Origin: Methanosarcinaceae archaeon
GTDB taxonomy: Archaea > Halobacteriota > Methanosarcinia > Methanosarcinales > Methanosarcinaceae
Assembly (NCBI GenBank): GCA_016932675.1
Contig: JAFGCK010000115.1
Coordinates: 1-34,195 of the forward strand
Direction: 5' to 3'
DNA length: 34,195 bases
Shown here: positions 8,589 to 18,189 of the stretch, in pieces
Layout: each line of letters starts with the position of its first letter
Position numbering within the stretch: the first letter of the stretch is position 1
Program-made: the position numbers and the translations under genes
Notes under the pieces: generated by a model
What the model saw: only the letters and a program-made list of their open reading frames with translations
Databases searched by the model: none
What the model was told of the DNA's origin: nothing

Positions 8589-11315
8589 ATGGATAAAGCG
8601 GTACCAGAAAATAAGAGCTTCCGGTGCAACTCATCGGGTGATGAGCATCAAATCACACTGGAAGAGCTTATGCAAAGGCTCAATACCGGAGCACAGGGAC
8701 TTTCGTCGCAAGAAGCACTCAGAAGGAAGGATACATGCGGTGCAAACATACTTGAAAAGAGGAAGAAAGAGAGCCTTTTAAAGAAATATTTCAAACAATA
8801 TGTCAACTTCTTTGCGATCCTGCTGCTCTTTGGCTCTGCGCTTTCATTCGCTGCCGAGTACCTGGACCCTGGACAGGGGAATATCTTCATTGCCATAGCA
8901 TTGCTGGGAGTTGTCATACTCAACTCGACCTTCACCTTCATCCAGGAATACCAGGCCGAGAAGATAATGGAAAGTTTCCAGAACCTGATGGCTCCGACTG
9001 CCCGGGTGCGGCGTGACGGAGAGATCGTGGAGTTGCCGGCCTCCGAGATAGTTGTAGGTGATGTCGTTTACCTGGAAGAGGGAGACAAGGTACCTGCTGA
9101 CGGCAGGCTTATAGTGCAGAACAGCCTGAAGGTCGACAACTCACCGATAACCGGAGAGGCTGAACCTCAGTTGAGGTCACTGGACTGTACGCATCCTGAC
9201 ATGCTCGAATGCAGGAACATGGTGTTCTCCAGTACTCTCATCCAGACAGGCAACGGGGAAGCCGTGGTATTCAGCACCGGCTCAGATACACAGATCGGTA
9301 AATTATCCCTTCTGACCGAGGAGACCATCTCGGTCCAGACCCCCATACGCAAGGAACTCAACCATTTTGTCAAAATAATATCAGCAATAGCCATCTTTCT
9401 GGGGGTATCATTCTTCATCATAGGTTTCCTTATCCAGGACACCTTTCTTGCCAATCTCATTTTTGCCATAGGCATCATCGTTGCAAACGTGCCTGAAGGA
9501 CTTCTGCCCACGGTCACACTTGCCTTAAGCCTTGCGTCCAAAAGGATGGCAAAAAGGAATGCCCTTATCAAGCAGCTTGAATCGGTGGAGACCCTGGGTT
9601 CAACAACTGTCATCTGCGCCGATAAGACCGGAACACTTACACAGAACAAGATGGCAGTGCACTCGGTCTATACAGGCTCAGACTACATTGACATCGGGAA
9701 GGACCAGGAGCCTCCGGAGCTTATCCTGCGCGTTGCTGCGGTCTGTAACAACTCACGATTGTCGGATGAGCAGCCAGGTTACAGGGGAGACCCTACTGAA
9801 GGTTCACTGCTGGTCTATGCTAACAGGTTCACTGATATCAAAGAATTGCAGGACAGATTCCCCAGGCTTGAGGAATATCCTTTCGACTCCAGGGTCAAGC
9901 GAATGCAGGTGATCTGCAGGACCCCGGAAGGAGATACGGATTCCTACCTCAAGGGCGCCCCTGAGATACTCCTTGAGATGTGTGACCGCATCATGGTGGA
10001 TGGGGAAGTGAAAGAGCTGAGCTCCCTGAAGAAGCACGAACTTGAGGCTGAGTACCTTGAAATGGCAGAAAGAGGGGAGAGGATACTTGCATACGCCTTC
10101 CGGAAGGCCGAAGAGGTAAAGGAATATCAGGACAATTTCATCTTCCTGGGATTCTCCGGCGCGATCGATCCGGCACGCCCCGAGGCAAAGGAAGCCATAA
10201 GAAAGTGTTACCGTGCAGGTATCAAGGTGGTCATGATCACCGGGGACCATCCTGTTACCGCAATGTCCATATCTTCCATTGTCGGTCTCAACAACGAGAA
10301 AGATGAATCCGTAATGATAACCGGCCCTGAGCTGGAGGAAATGACGAAAGAGGAACTGGCACGCAAACTGCAATCCAGGAGCATTATCTTCGCCCGCACT
10401 TCCCCACTGCAGAAACTCAAGATAGTAAAAGCCTTCCAGTCGGCTGGCGAGATTGTTACAATGTCAGGAGATGGAGTCAACGATGCACCTGCGATAAAGA
10501 ATGCCGACATGGGCATTGCCATGGGCAGCGGTACCGATGTTGCCAAGGAATCAGCCGACATGGTCCTGCTTGACGACAATTTTGCAACCATCGTGAATGC
10601 CGTTGAAGAGGGAAGGACTGTCTTCGACAACATCAAGAAGTTCATTGCCTATATCCTGACAAGCAATGTTCCGGAAATACTGCCATTTATTGCCTTTGTG
10701 CTGTTTGCACTCCCTCTTCCCATGAACGTACAGCTGATCCTGGCAATCGACCTTGGTACGGACATTCTGCCGGCCATAGCCCTTGCAGTGGAAAAAGGCG
10801 AGGGGGATATCATGAAGCGCCCTCCTCGTTCCAGCAAGGAGAAACTGCTCACCCCGCAGGTACTGCTGACATCCTACGGGATAAAAGGACCTATAGAAGC
10901 AGCTGCCGGCTTTGTCTCCTACTTTGCGGTCCTCTTTGGCGGGGGATGGGAATGGGGACAGCAGCTTGCATTCTCTGACCCGCTGTACAGGCAGGCGATA
11001 ACGGCTTTCTTTGCAGCGGTCATTATCTGCCAGATAGCGAATGTGTTCACATCAAGGACCAGAAGACAGTCCATGTTCACAAAAAGTGTGTTCAGCAACA
11101 GGATGGTGCTCGTTGGTATAGCCAGCGAGCTTATAATACTGGGATTTATGATCTTCCACCCTTTCGCAAACAGGATATTCAACACCGCTGCCATCCCACC
11201 AGAATACCTGCTGCTGGCGGTACCATTTGCCCTGTTGCTCTTTGCTGCAGATGAGCTCAGGAAATACTTCATAAGGCATGGGTCAGCGACCGTCAGTAAA
11301 TTATTAGGATGGTGA
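8589..11315 (+). CDS. Cation-translocating P-type ATPase (type II, Na+/K+-ATPase-like)
   Basis: [11 protein letters not shown] phosphorylation motif, [53 protein letters not shown] and [27 protein letters not shown]. Confidence 0.95.
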   Translation: [908 protein letters not shown]

Positions 11316-11492
11316 GATCCGGGGTTTGCGCCTGAATACACCTCTGTGCGAGGAGAAAAAGACATTGTAAAATATTTTTTATGAATAGATAATGTAGAAT
11401 ATTTCTCCGGAAGGCATCCTTCAAAAGCTTTTCAGATATTCTCATATACCATCGGCAATATAGATGAGAAGCGAGTAAAAGGGAGCTGGAAA

Positions 11493-13292
11493 ATGCTGGA
11501 AAGGAAGTTCATCGTAATAGCTGGTGAAGAAGCGGGACCAAAGTCGAATAAAATGGGAGGCATATGGAATGTTATCGACGCTGAGGCAAGAAACCTTGCA
11601 AGACTTATCAGCGACGGTAAGATCAAAGAGGAGAATCCGCCTACCATCATTGTCGCAGGTCCTTACTACGGCCATAGTGGCGCTGACTGGAACAAAGGAC
11701 TTAACCGTATCACAGACCTGAGCGAACTCGATGAATATGAGGCAGAAGGGGAGCTGCTTGAGACACTTGATTCCCTGCGAAAAAGAGGGATGGAGACATA
11801 TATCCGATCAAGGAAGGTGCTGGACACAGATATCCTTTACCTCATGTTCAGGACAAGGGAATTCCATCGCCTGAACTCAGAATACAAAGGCAAATACATG
11901 TCGCTGGCAAACATGATCAAAGCAGAGGCCTATGACCTTCTTGGCCTGGACTCCCTTAATTATGAAAATATGAACAACGGCATGGAGTATACCCATTACC
12001 TTAATCTTTCATATGCCATCTCAGAGTTCATCCGGGTACTGGTGACCTCAGGTGAAAAGATAGCTGCCGAATATCATGACACTGCAGTATCTGAATTTGC
12101 AGCTTCCCTGCTACCATCCATCCAGGTATCGATTCACTGTCACGAGTTTGGCGTGTTCTATGCCGCTGCAAGGCTTGAAAGAATGGATGTGAAAGTCCAG
12201 ACCGTTGCTACATACCATGCAACAATACCCGGAAGGTCCTCCGGTCACCAGTCTATCCGCAAGGTACGGGAAAAGGACAGCTCATGGGACAGTGGCGTAC
12301 CTTCCAATTTTGCAAAGCTTGAGTCACTGGCATCATATGCTGATGTGGTCACTGCAGTGGGAGACTCGACCCTCAAGGAAATAAAACTGTTCTACGGGAT
12401 AGATTCCATAGTCGTACGCAATGGTATCGACATTAACCAGGATGATATCCAATGGGAAAATAAGCAAGAATGCCGCAGGAGGATACAGGAATTCCTCTCT
12501 GAGAAGATATATAATGTATATGACAGTAAGGTCATCCCTCCTAACAGGATTATACCCGTATTCTCCATATCACGCATCGAGATCGAGAATAAAGGATATC
12601 CTGACCTTCTTGATGCCCTGATCTTACTTGACAGGATGATAAAGACACAGATCGACGCAGGTTACCTTGATGAGGATTACAGGATCATCTGCTTCATCGT
12701 GGCAGCCCATGGTCCAAAGACGAACACTCCCGATAATTTCCCGGTCTATCTTCCCGAAGAACTGCTGATCGGTGAGGAAATGAGACTGCAGCAAATGATA
12801 AGGGACAGGGGTCTGGAATGTTCGCGTATCCCCGACGGAAGCCGGCATGTGGCTGCAATGCTCTATCCTCAGTGGCTGTCAGGTAATGACGGAGGTCTGA
12901 ACATGAGTACCGATGAGTTCATGGCAGGATGCATTGCAGGTGTCTTCCCATCCAGATATGAGCCATTCCTGCTCACTGGCCTGGAAGCAGGAAAAGAAGC
13001 AACACCAAGCATTGTCAGTAAAATATGCGGATTCAGCGATGCGCTGAGCACGCTCAAAAGGCTTGTCATGGGGATGGGCGGCGTAATAGTTGTGGACAAT
13101 ATCAACATACCATATCTTGAAACAATAGCTGATTATGCACTTGCAATGGATTATTTCATAGACATCTATATTGATGATAAGATCAAGTACAATCTGCTCT
13201 GCCAGGAAGCAAACCTGCTGGCAAGGGATATGAACTGGGAAGCTCCGACAAAGCAATACTATGAACTCCTGACAGGCACGAGGATGGAATAA
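11493..13292 (+). CDS. Glycogen synthase-like glycosyltransferase (GT3-like)
   Basis: GPKSNKMGGIWNVIDAEA, VAGPYYGHSGADW, IHCHEFGVFYAAARL, VVRNGIDI, ISRIEIENKGYPDLLDAL, FPSRYEPFLLTGLEAG..PSIVSKICGF. Confidence 0.8.
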   Translation: MLERKFIVIAGEEAGPKSNKMGGIWNVIDAEARNLARLISDGKIKEENPPTIIVAGPYYGHSGADWNKGLNRITDLSELDEYEAEGELLETLDSLRKRGMETYIRSRKVLDTDILYLMFRTREFHRLNSEYKGKYMSLANMIKAEAYDLLGLDSLNYENMNNGMEYTHYLNLSYAISEFIRVLVTSGEKIAAEYHDTAVSEFAASLLPSIQVSIHCHEFGVFYAAARLERMDVKVQTVATYHATIPGRSSGHQSIRKVREKDSSWDSGVPSNFAKLESLASYADVVTAVGDSTLKEIKLFYGIDSIVVRNGIDINQDDIQWENKQECRRRIQEFLSEKIYNVYDSKVIPPNRIIPVFSISRIEIENKGYPDLLDALILLDRMIKTQIDAGYLDEDYRIICFIVAAHGPKTNTPDNFPVYLPEELLIGEEMRLQQMIRDRGLECSRIPDGSRHVAAMLYPQWLSGNDGGLNMSTDEFMAGCIAGVFPSRYEPFLLTGLEAGKEATPSIVSKICGFSDALSTLKRLVMGMGGVIVVDNINIPYLETIADYALAMDYFIDIYIDDKIKYNLLCQEANLLARDMNWEAPTKQYYELLTGTRME

Positions 13293-13293
13293 G

Positions 13294-14289
13294 ATGTCAG
13301 AGATCCGCAAACATTATTTCCTTGACGAATACTGCATAATTGCCTCCGGGCGAAGCAAAAGACCATCTGCGCCAAAGGCCTGCGATGAAGGCAGGAGATC
13401 GTCTGAATGCTTTTTCTGCCACGGCAATGAGATGAAGACACCTCCTGCAACTGCAGTGTATAAGGATGGGGACGTTCTCAGGGATAACGATGACCAGCGA
13501 GTGAGCGGATGGGATGTGAGATGCTTTCCCAACCTCTTTCCTGCATTATCACCTGATGCAAAGGACATATCCTCTTCTGATCATGGTGTGATGAAAGGTT
13601 ATGGTTTTCATGAGGTTATCGTGGAAAGTCCTGATCATGAAGACAGGCTGCACCTGTTCGATGATGAGAGGCTGCTGCTCCTTATGCGGGTGTACCGGGA
13701 CAGGACATTGTATTACCAGGCAAAGGACGGGATCGAATATGTATCCCTGTTCAAGAACTGGGGCAAGAAAGCAGGCGCATCTCTGGAACATACCCACTCA
13801 CAACTTATTGCGACCCCGCTCATGCCGCCCAGCCTCCTGAAGGAGATGCGTGCCATGAGCATCCTTGAAAGATGTCCTTACTGCGATATCGTGGAGAAGG
13901 AGAAAGATAAGGAAAGGCTTGTCTATGAGAACCATGATTTCATAGTGATAGCGCCTTTCTGCTCGAAAGTGCCTTATGAGCTATGGATACTTCCACGTGA
14001 ACACATAAGCCACATATCCGGCTTCAACGACGATATGCTCCTGTCACTGGGAAAATGCCTCGGAGCTGTCATCTCCGATCTTGATAGGACGATCCCGGAA
14101 CTGGCATACAATTATATGCTGTTCCAGATCGAAGACCCGGACTACCATTTCAATATAAGGATACAGCCTGTCACATCAATTGCAGCAGGCTTTGAAAAGA
14201 ATACAGATATCTATATCAACCCGGTACCTCCGGAACTGGCAGTTGAACACCTGCTTAATGGAAGCAGGTCACTACATTTAAGGGAGTGA
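13294..14289 (+). CDS. Galactose-1-phosphate uridylyltransferase-like nucleotidyltransferase (GalT/HIT superfamily)
   Basis: Zinc-ligand motifs CFFCHGNE and CPYC, GYGFHEVIVESPDHEDRL, and catalytic-type motif AGASLEHTHSQLIATP. Confidence 0.88.
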   Translation: MSEIRKHYFLDEYCIIASGRSKRPSAPKACDEGRRSSECFFCHGNEMKTPPATAVYKDGDVLRDNDDQRVSGWDVRCFPNLFPALSPDAKDISSSDHGVMKGYGFHEVIVESPDHEDRLHLFDDERLLLLMRVYRDRTLYYQAKDGIEYVSLFKNWGKKAGASLEHTHSQLIATPLMPPSLLKEMRAMSILERCPYCDIVEKEKDKERLVYENHDFIVIAPFCSKVPYELWILPREHISHISGFNDDMLLSLGKCLGAVISDLDRTIPELAYNYMLFQIEDPDYHFNIRIQPVTSIAAGFEKNTDIYINPVPPELAVEHLLNGSRSLHLRE

Positions 14290-15458
14290 AAATAATGGAA
14301 AACCTGAGAATTGCAATGTTTTCATGGGAAAGTCTTTACTCGGTAAAGGTAGGGGGGCTTGCTCCGCACGTTTCCGAGCTTGCGGAAGCGCTTGCATCAA
14401 GAGGTGATGAGGTTCACATATTCACCCGCAACCAGGATATGCCTCCCTATGAGATCGTCAACGGAGTGCATTATCATCGTGTCAACCACTCCCTTGAAGG
14501 CGGCATAGTGCAGCAGATGGACAGTATGTGCGATGCCATGTATGCAGCCTTTTGCTATAGCATGGACCAGTTTGGCAACTTTGACATAGTACACGTGCAC
14601 GACTGGCATCCTGTGAATGTCGTTTGCAGGATAAAGGATGATTTCGGGATACCATTCATTATGACATATCATAGTACTGAATGGGGGCGAAATGGTAACA
14701 TCCATGCCGGCTGGTGGGAAGCCAGTGAGATAAGCCACAGGGAATGGAGAGGCGGATATGAGTCCTCAAAGGTGATCGTTACCTCCACAGTCCTGAGATC
14801 AGAGATACAGTACCTGTACCAGATCCCTGACTACAAGATGGTGATCATCCCCAATGGACTCTACGAGAATAAAATGAGGATGGAGGTCGATCCCGGCAAG
14901 ATAAAATCCACTCATGGAATACATCCTTATGCACCTGTGGTCCTGTTCGTGGGACGTATGAACTACCAGAAAGGACCTGATCTTCTGGTTCAGGCAATAC
15001 CAGGGGTACTTGATAACAGGTGGGACGCCAGGTTCGTACTGATAGGAGAAGGTGAAATGCGACCGGTATGCGAGAGGCTTGCTGCTGAGCTTGGGGTCAG
15101 TGGAAGCTGTCACTTCCTGGGCTATGTCGGTGAGACGGTCAAAAAGGAATGGGTCAATGCCTGCGATATCATGTGTGTCCCGAGCCGTAATGAGCCCTTT
15201 GGTATTGTCCTGCTGGAAGCATGGGATGCCGGTAAGAACATCGTTGCAACCGATGCAGTCGCGCTGGTGGACAATTTCAGAAATGGGGTTACCGTTTACA
15301 AGGATCCCGGGTCAATTGCATGGGGGATCAATCATGTGCTGGACAACTATGCTGAAGGGGAACTTGGTAAAGCGGGGAGGGAACTGCTCCGTGAGAAGTA
15401 CAACTGGGACAGGATAGCCGGGAACACCGCAGCGGTCTATCTTGATGCAAAGTCGTAA
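14286..15458 (+). CDS. GT4 family glycosyltransferase (glycogen/starch synthase-like)
   Basis: VGGLAPHVSELAEALASRGDEVHIFTR, FDIVHVHDWHPV, IPNGLYENKM, LFVGRMNYQKGPDLLVQA, CVPSRNEPFGIVLLEAWDAGKNIVATD. Overlaps the upstream stop by GTGA; an alternative ATG lies at 14295. Confidence 0.92.
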   Translation: MKIMENLRIAMFSWESLYSVKVGGLAPHVSELAEALASRGDEVHIFTRNQDMPPYEIVNGVHYHRVNHSLEGGIVQQMDSMCDAMYAAFCYSMDQFGNFDIVHVHDWHPVNVVCRIKDDFGIPFIMTYHSTEWGRNGNIHAGWWEASEISHREWRGGYESSKVIVTSTVLRSEIQYLYQIPDYKMVIIPNGLYENKMRMEVDPGKIKSTHGIHPYAPVVLFVGRMNYQKGPDLLVQAIPGVLDNRWDARFVLIGEGEMRPVCERLAAELGVSGSCHFLGYVGETVKKEWVNACDIMCVPSRNEPFGIVLLEAWDAGKNIVATDAVALVDNFRNGVTVYKDPGSIAWGINHVLDNYAEGELGKAGRELLREKYNWDRIAGNTAAVYLDAKS

Positions 15459-15510
15459 GAGAACATCTGACAGATAAGGCTCCAAAAAGCCGGCACAGAT
15501 TAGAAACCGG

Positions 15511-16581
15511 GTGATGGAAATGAAAAGGATTCTCGGCGGTTATTCTAAAAAAGTTGGGCTTGTACCAGGGACTATTGTCCACGTCGGTGAACAGAAGACT
15601 GAAAAGCCCGGGATCACCCTGGTCAGCTATGACAGGAAGAGCTTTGCAGAAAAAGTAGTGGACAATGTAGAAGACTGTTTTGCCAGGGATAAAAGCGCTG
15701 TGACCTGGATAAATGTCGACGGCGTGCATCAGGCCGAGGTCGTGGAGAAGATCGGAATGCATTTCGGACTGCACCCGCTGGTCATGGAAGATATCCTCCA
15801 TACGGACCAGAGAGCAAAGATGGAGGACTATGGGTCCTACATATATATAGTCCTGAAAATGCTTCGTTTCGATGATCCAGATGCCGGTATCGACGAAGAA
15901 CAGGTAAGTCTTATACTTGGTCAGGGTTTTGTCCTGTCCTTTCAGGAAGCAGAAGGCGACACCTTTGATCCTGTGAGAGAGAGGTTAAGACGCTCCAAGG
16001 GGCGAATACGTTCCCTTGATGCCAGTTACCTTGCTTATTCCCTGATGGACTCCATAGTCGACAACTATTTCGTTGTACTGGAAAACATCAGCGAGATCAT
16101 TGAAACGGTTGAAAATGAACTGATAGAGAACCCGGCCTCAGAAACCCTGGGAAACATCCATGAACTGAAAAAGGAAATAATCTACCTCCGTAGGTCCGTA
16201 TGGCCCCTCCGGGATGTTATCAGTGGGCTGGAAAGGTCCGGATCACCACTTATTGCAGATTCTACGATGGTATATCTAAAGGATATATACGACCACACGA
16301 TCCGTGTTGTGGATACGATCGAAACATACCGTGATGTCATCACCGGTATAATGGACCTTTATCTTTCCAGCGTCAGTAATAAGATGAACGAGGTCATGAA
16401 GACGTTAACTATAATAGCCACGGTCTTCATACCGCTGACCTTTGTTGCCGGCATCTACGGCATGAATTTCGAGCATATGCCTGAACTGCACTGGAAGTGG
16501 GGATATCCAGGGGTCTGGATCATAATAATAGTTACCTCCGCGGCCATGTACATGTATTTCCGCAACAAGAAATGGATATAG
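15511..16581 (+). CDS. corA: CorA family magnesium/cobalt transporter
   Basis: TWINVDGVHQAEVVEKIG, FGLHPLVMEDILHTDQRAKMEDYG, and the C-terminal two-TM region with the signature YGMNFEHMPELHWKWGYPGVW. Confidence 0.95.
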   Translation: MMEMKRILGGYSKKVGLVPGTIVHVGEQKTEKPGITLVSYDRKSFAEKVVDNVEDCFARDKSAVTWINVDGVHQAEVVEKIGMHFGLHPLVMEDILHTDQRAKMEDYGSYIYIVLKMLRFDDPDAGIDEEQVSLILGQGFVLSFQEAEGDTFDPVRERLRRSKGRIRSLDASYLAYSLMDSIVDNYFVVLENISEIIETVENELIENPASETLGNIHELKKEIIYLRRSVWPLRDVISGLERSGSPLIADSTMVYLKDIYDHTIRVVDTIETYRDVITGIMDLYLSSVSNKMNEVMKTLTIIATVFIPLTFVAGIYGMNFEHMPELHWKWGYPGVWIIIIVTSAAMYMYFRNKKWI

Positions 16582-16601
16582 AACACCAGAGGATATCAAT
16601 A

Positions 16602-17312
16602 ATGTTTGACAGATACACTCCACCCTTTACAATAGAAACTGAAAATATCTCTATCTCGGTGGAAGAGGAAAATGGGAACCTTGTCTACAGGAGAGATCTG
16701 AACGGGGACAGAATTGAAAAGATAATTCTTCACAAATATGGCGAGTTCCTCATAAACCCCATCGAACCTGTGAACATTCCCAGGGCACTGAGTTCTTTCC
16801 TGCTCATAGACTTCAGGAGGCCGGCAATGGTAGCTCCTGATGACAGACAGACGATACACCTGAAGTTCCCGGTAGAGATCGGGATTTTCGTTTCAGGGAG
16901 AGAGAGTGATCATGAACTGATCGACATCTTTACACTTACAGGAAGCAAATTCACACTCTATGGCAACCCGACGCGCGGGCTGATATGCAAATACTGGCAA
17001 AGTGATGTCCATTCATCTTACACACATCCTGATATACTCCATGAAGGTGACCTTGAGCTGGAGATCATCAATGATACGAATAACTGGATGGAACTGACCC
17101 AGGCTGTGTTCAATGCCTATGGAATGAAGATGTATTACGGTTCAGACAGGCTCTCAATGAAAGCACAGATGAGGATCATAAGCAAAAGCCTTGCAGAAAT
17201 AGATTTTATGACATTTCCGCTTGCACCTGGTTTCCTCAGATCCATGGAACTGTACACATCGCGCAAGATCCTGCTTAGTAGTACAAAGAGTATAATGGAG
17301 TTCGGTCTATGA
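16602..17312 (+). CDS. DUF432-like conserved archaeal protein
   Basis: MFDRYTPPFTIETENISISVEEENGNLVYRRDL...NIPRALSSFLLIDFRRPAMVAP..VEIGIFVSG resembles the archaeal DUF432 family. ATG at 16602 chosen over 16497, which overlaps corA. Confidence 0.7.
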   Translation: MFDRYTPPFTIETENISISVEEENGNLVYRRDLNGDRIEKIILHKYGEFLINPIEPVNIPRALSSFLLIDFRRPAMVAPDDRQTIHLKFPVEIGIFVSGRESDHELIDIFTLTGSKFTLYGNPTRGLICKYWQSDVHSSYTHPDILHEGDLELEIINDTNNWMELTQAVFNAYGMKMYYGSDRLSMKAQMRIISKSLAEIDFMTFPLAPGFLRSMELYTSRKILLSSTKSIMEFGL

Positions 17313-18178
17313 ATGTTACGGATATAATGGTATGGATACCAGCTCTTTCAGATACCATCCTGAAGGGAGCTGGAGTGATATTCATACTCATTGCATCTGT
17401 TGTTGTGGGAAAGGGCCTTACCATCTACCTGCGAAGGTATTTCAAGGACAGGGTGGATAAAGACCATCTCAATATACTTATGAAGGTGATCTATTATGGC
17501 ATCATCACACTTGCCGTTTTAGTCTTTATCTTCCCCATCCTTGATATTGAGGCATCCAGTCTTCTGGTGGCCGGTGGCGTTGTAGGTATCGTGATAGGTT
17601 TTGCAAGCCAGAGCATTGTAGGGAACTTCATATCCGGCCTGTTCCTTATGACAGAGAGACCCATTACGATAGGCGACCAGGTAAACATCTCCGACAACGC
17701 TGGATATGTGGAGGATATTAATATGATATCCACGGTTATCAGGACCTATGACGGCCTTTACGTCAGAGTACCTAACGAGATAGTGTTCACCACCAATATC
17801 ACCAATTATGTTGCAAATATGGTCAGAAGATTTGATTATGTTGTGGGGATACGCTACGAAGACGATGCCGAAAGGGCAATAGATATCATTCAGGAGATAC
17901 TTGACAGGGAGCCTTTCGTACTCAGGAACCCCCCTGCAGGGATCTTTGTGGATAAGCTTGGCGATAATTCTGTCAACATACTTGTGCGGATATGGGCACC
18001 TGTGTCCGAATGGTATGAACTGAAGACCAGAATGCTCTGGATCATAAAAAAGGCACTTGGAGAGAACGGTATTGAAATTCCCTTCCCGCAGAGAACTGTG
18101 TGGTTTGCCAGCGAATTACAGACAAAGAGGATATCTCCGGCAGAGAACGAACCGATAGAGAATGAAGGAACAAATTGA
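17309..18178 (+). CDS. Small-conductance mechanosensitive channel (MscS family)
   Basis: LLVAGGVVGIVIGFASQSIVGNFISGLFLMTERPITIGDQVNI..GYVEDINMISTVIRTYDGLYVRVPNEIVFTTNITNY is the canonical MscS TM3/beta-domain region. Confidence 0.96.
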   Translation: MNVTDIMVWIPALSDTILKGAGVIFILIASVVVGKGLTIYLRRYFKDRVDKDHLNILMKVIYYGIITLAVLVFIFPILDIEASSLLVAGGVVGIVIGFASQSIVGNFISGLFLMTERPITIGDQVNISDNAGYVEDINMISTVIRTYDGLYVRVPNEIVFTTNITNYVANMVRRFDYVVGIRYEDDAERAIDIIQEILDREPFVLRNPPAGIFVDKLGDNSVNILVRIWAPVSEWYELKTRMLWIIKKALGENGIEIPFPQRTVWFASELQTKRISPAENEPIENEGTN

Positions 18179-18189
18179 GGAATGAACTG

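Noticed and set aside
9804-10373. Long antisense ORFs (e.g. 9804-10373 -, 21162-21806 -, 32628-33329 -, 1152-1568 +)
   Set aside because: They lie opposite strongly supported genes, have Cys/His/Ser-rich non-protein-like composition and match no family.
15495-15510. GGCT..AGCC mini-hairpin before corA
   Set aside because: Only a 4-bp stem; expected by chance.
16579-16581. TAG ends of corA, GH15 and the nitroreductase as possible pyrrolysine readthrough sites
   Set aside because: The corA and GH15 proteins end at sensible C-termini and nothing recognisable follows in frame; these look like ordinary stops.
16497-16601. Upstream start of the DUF432-like ORF at 16497
   Set aside because: It would overlap corA by 85 nt; ATG 16602 gives a natural N-terminus.
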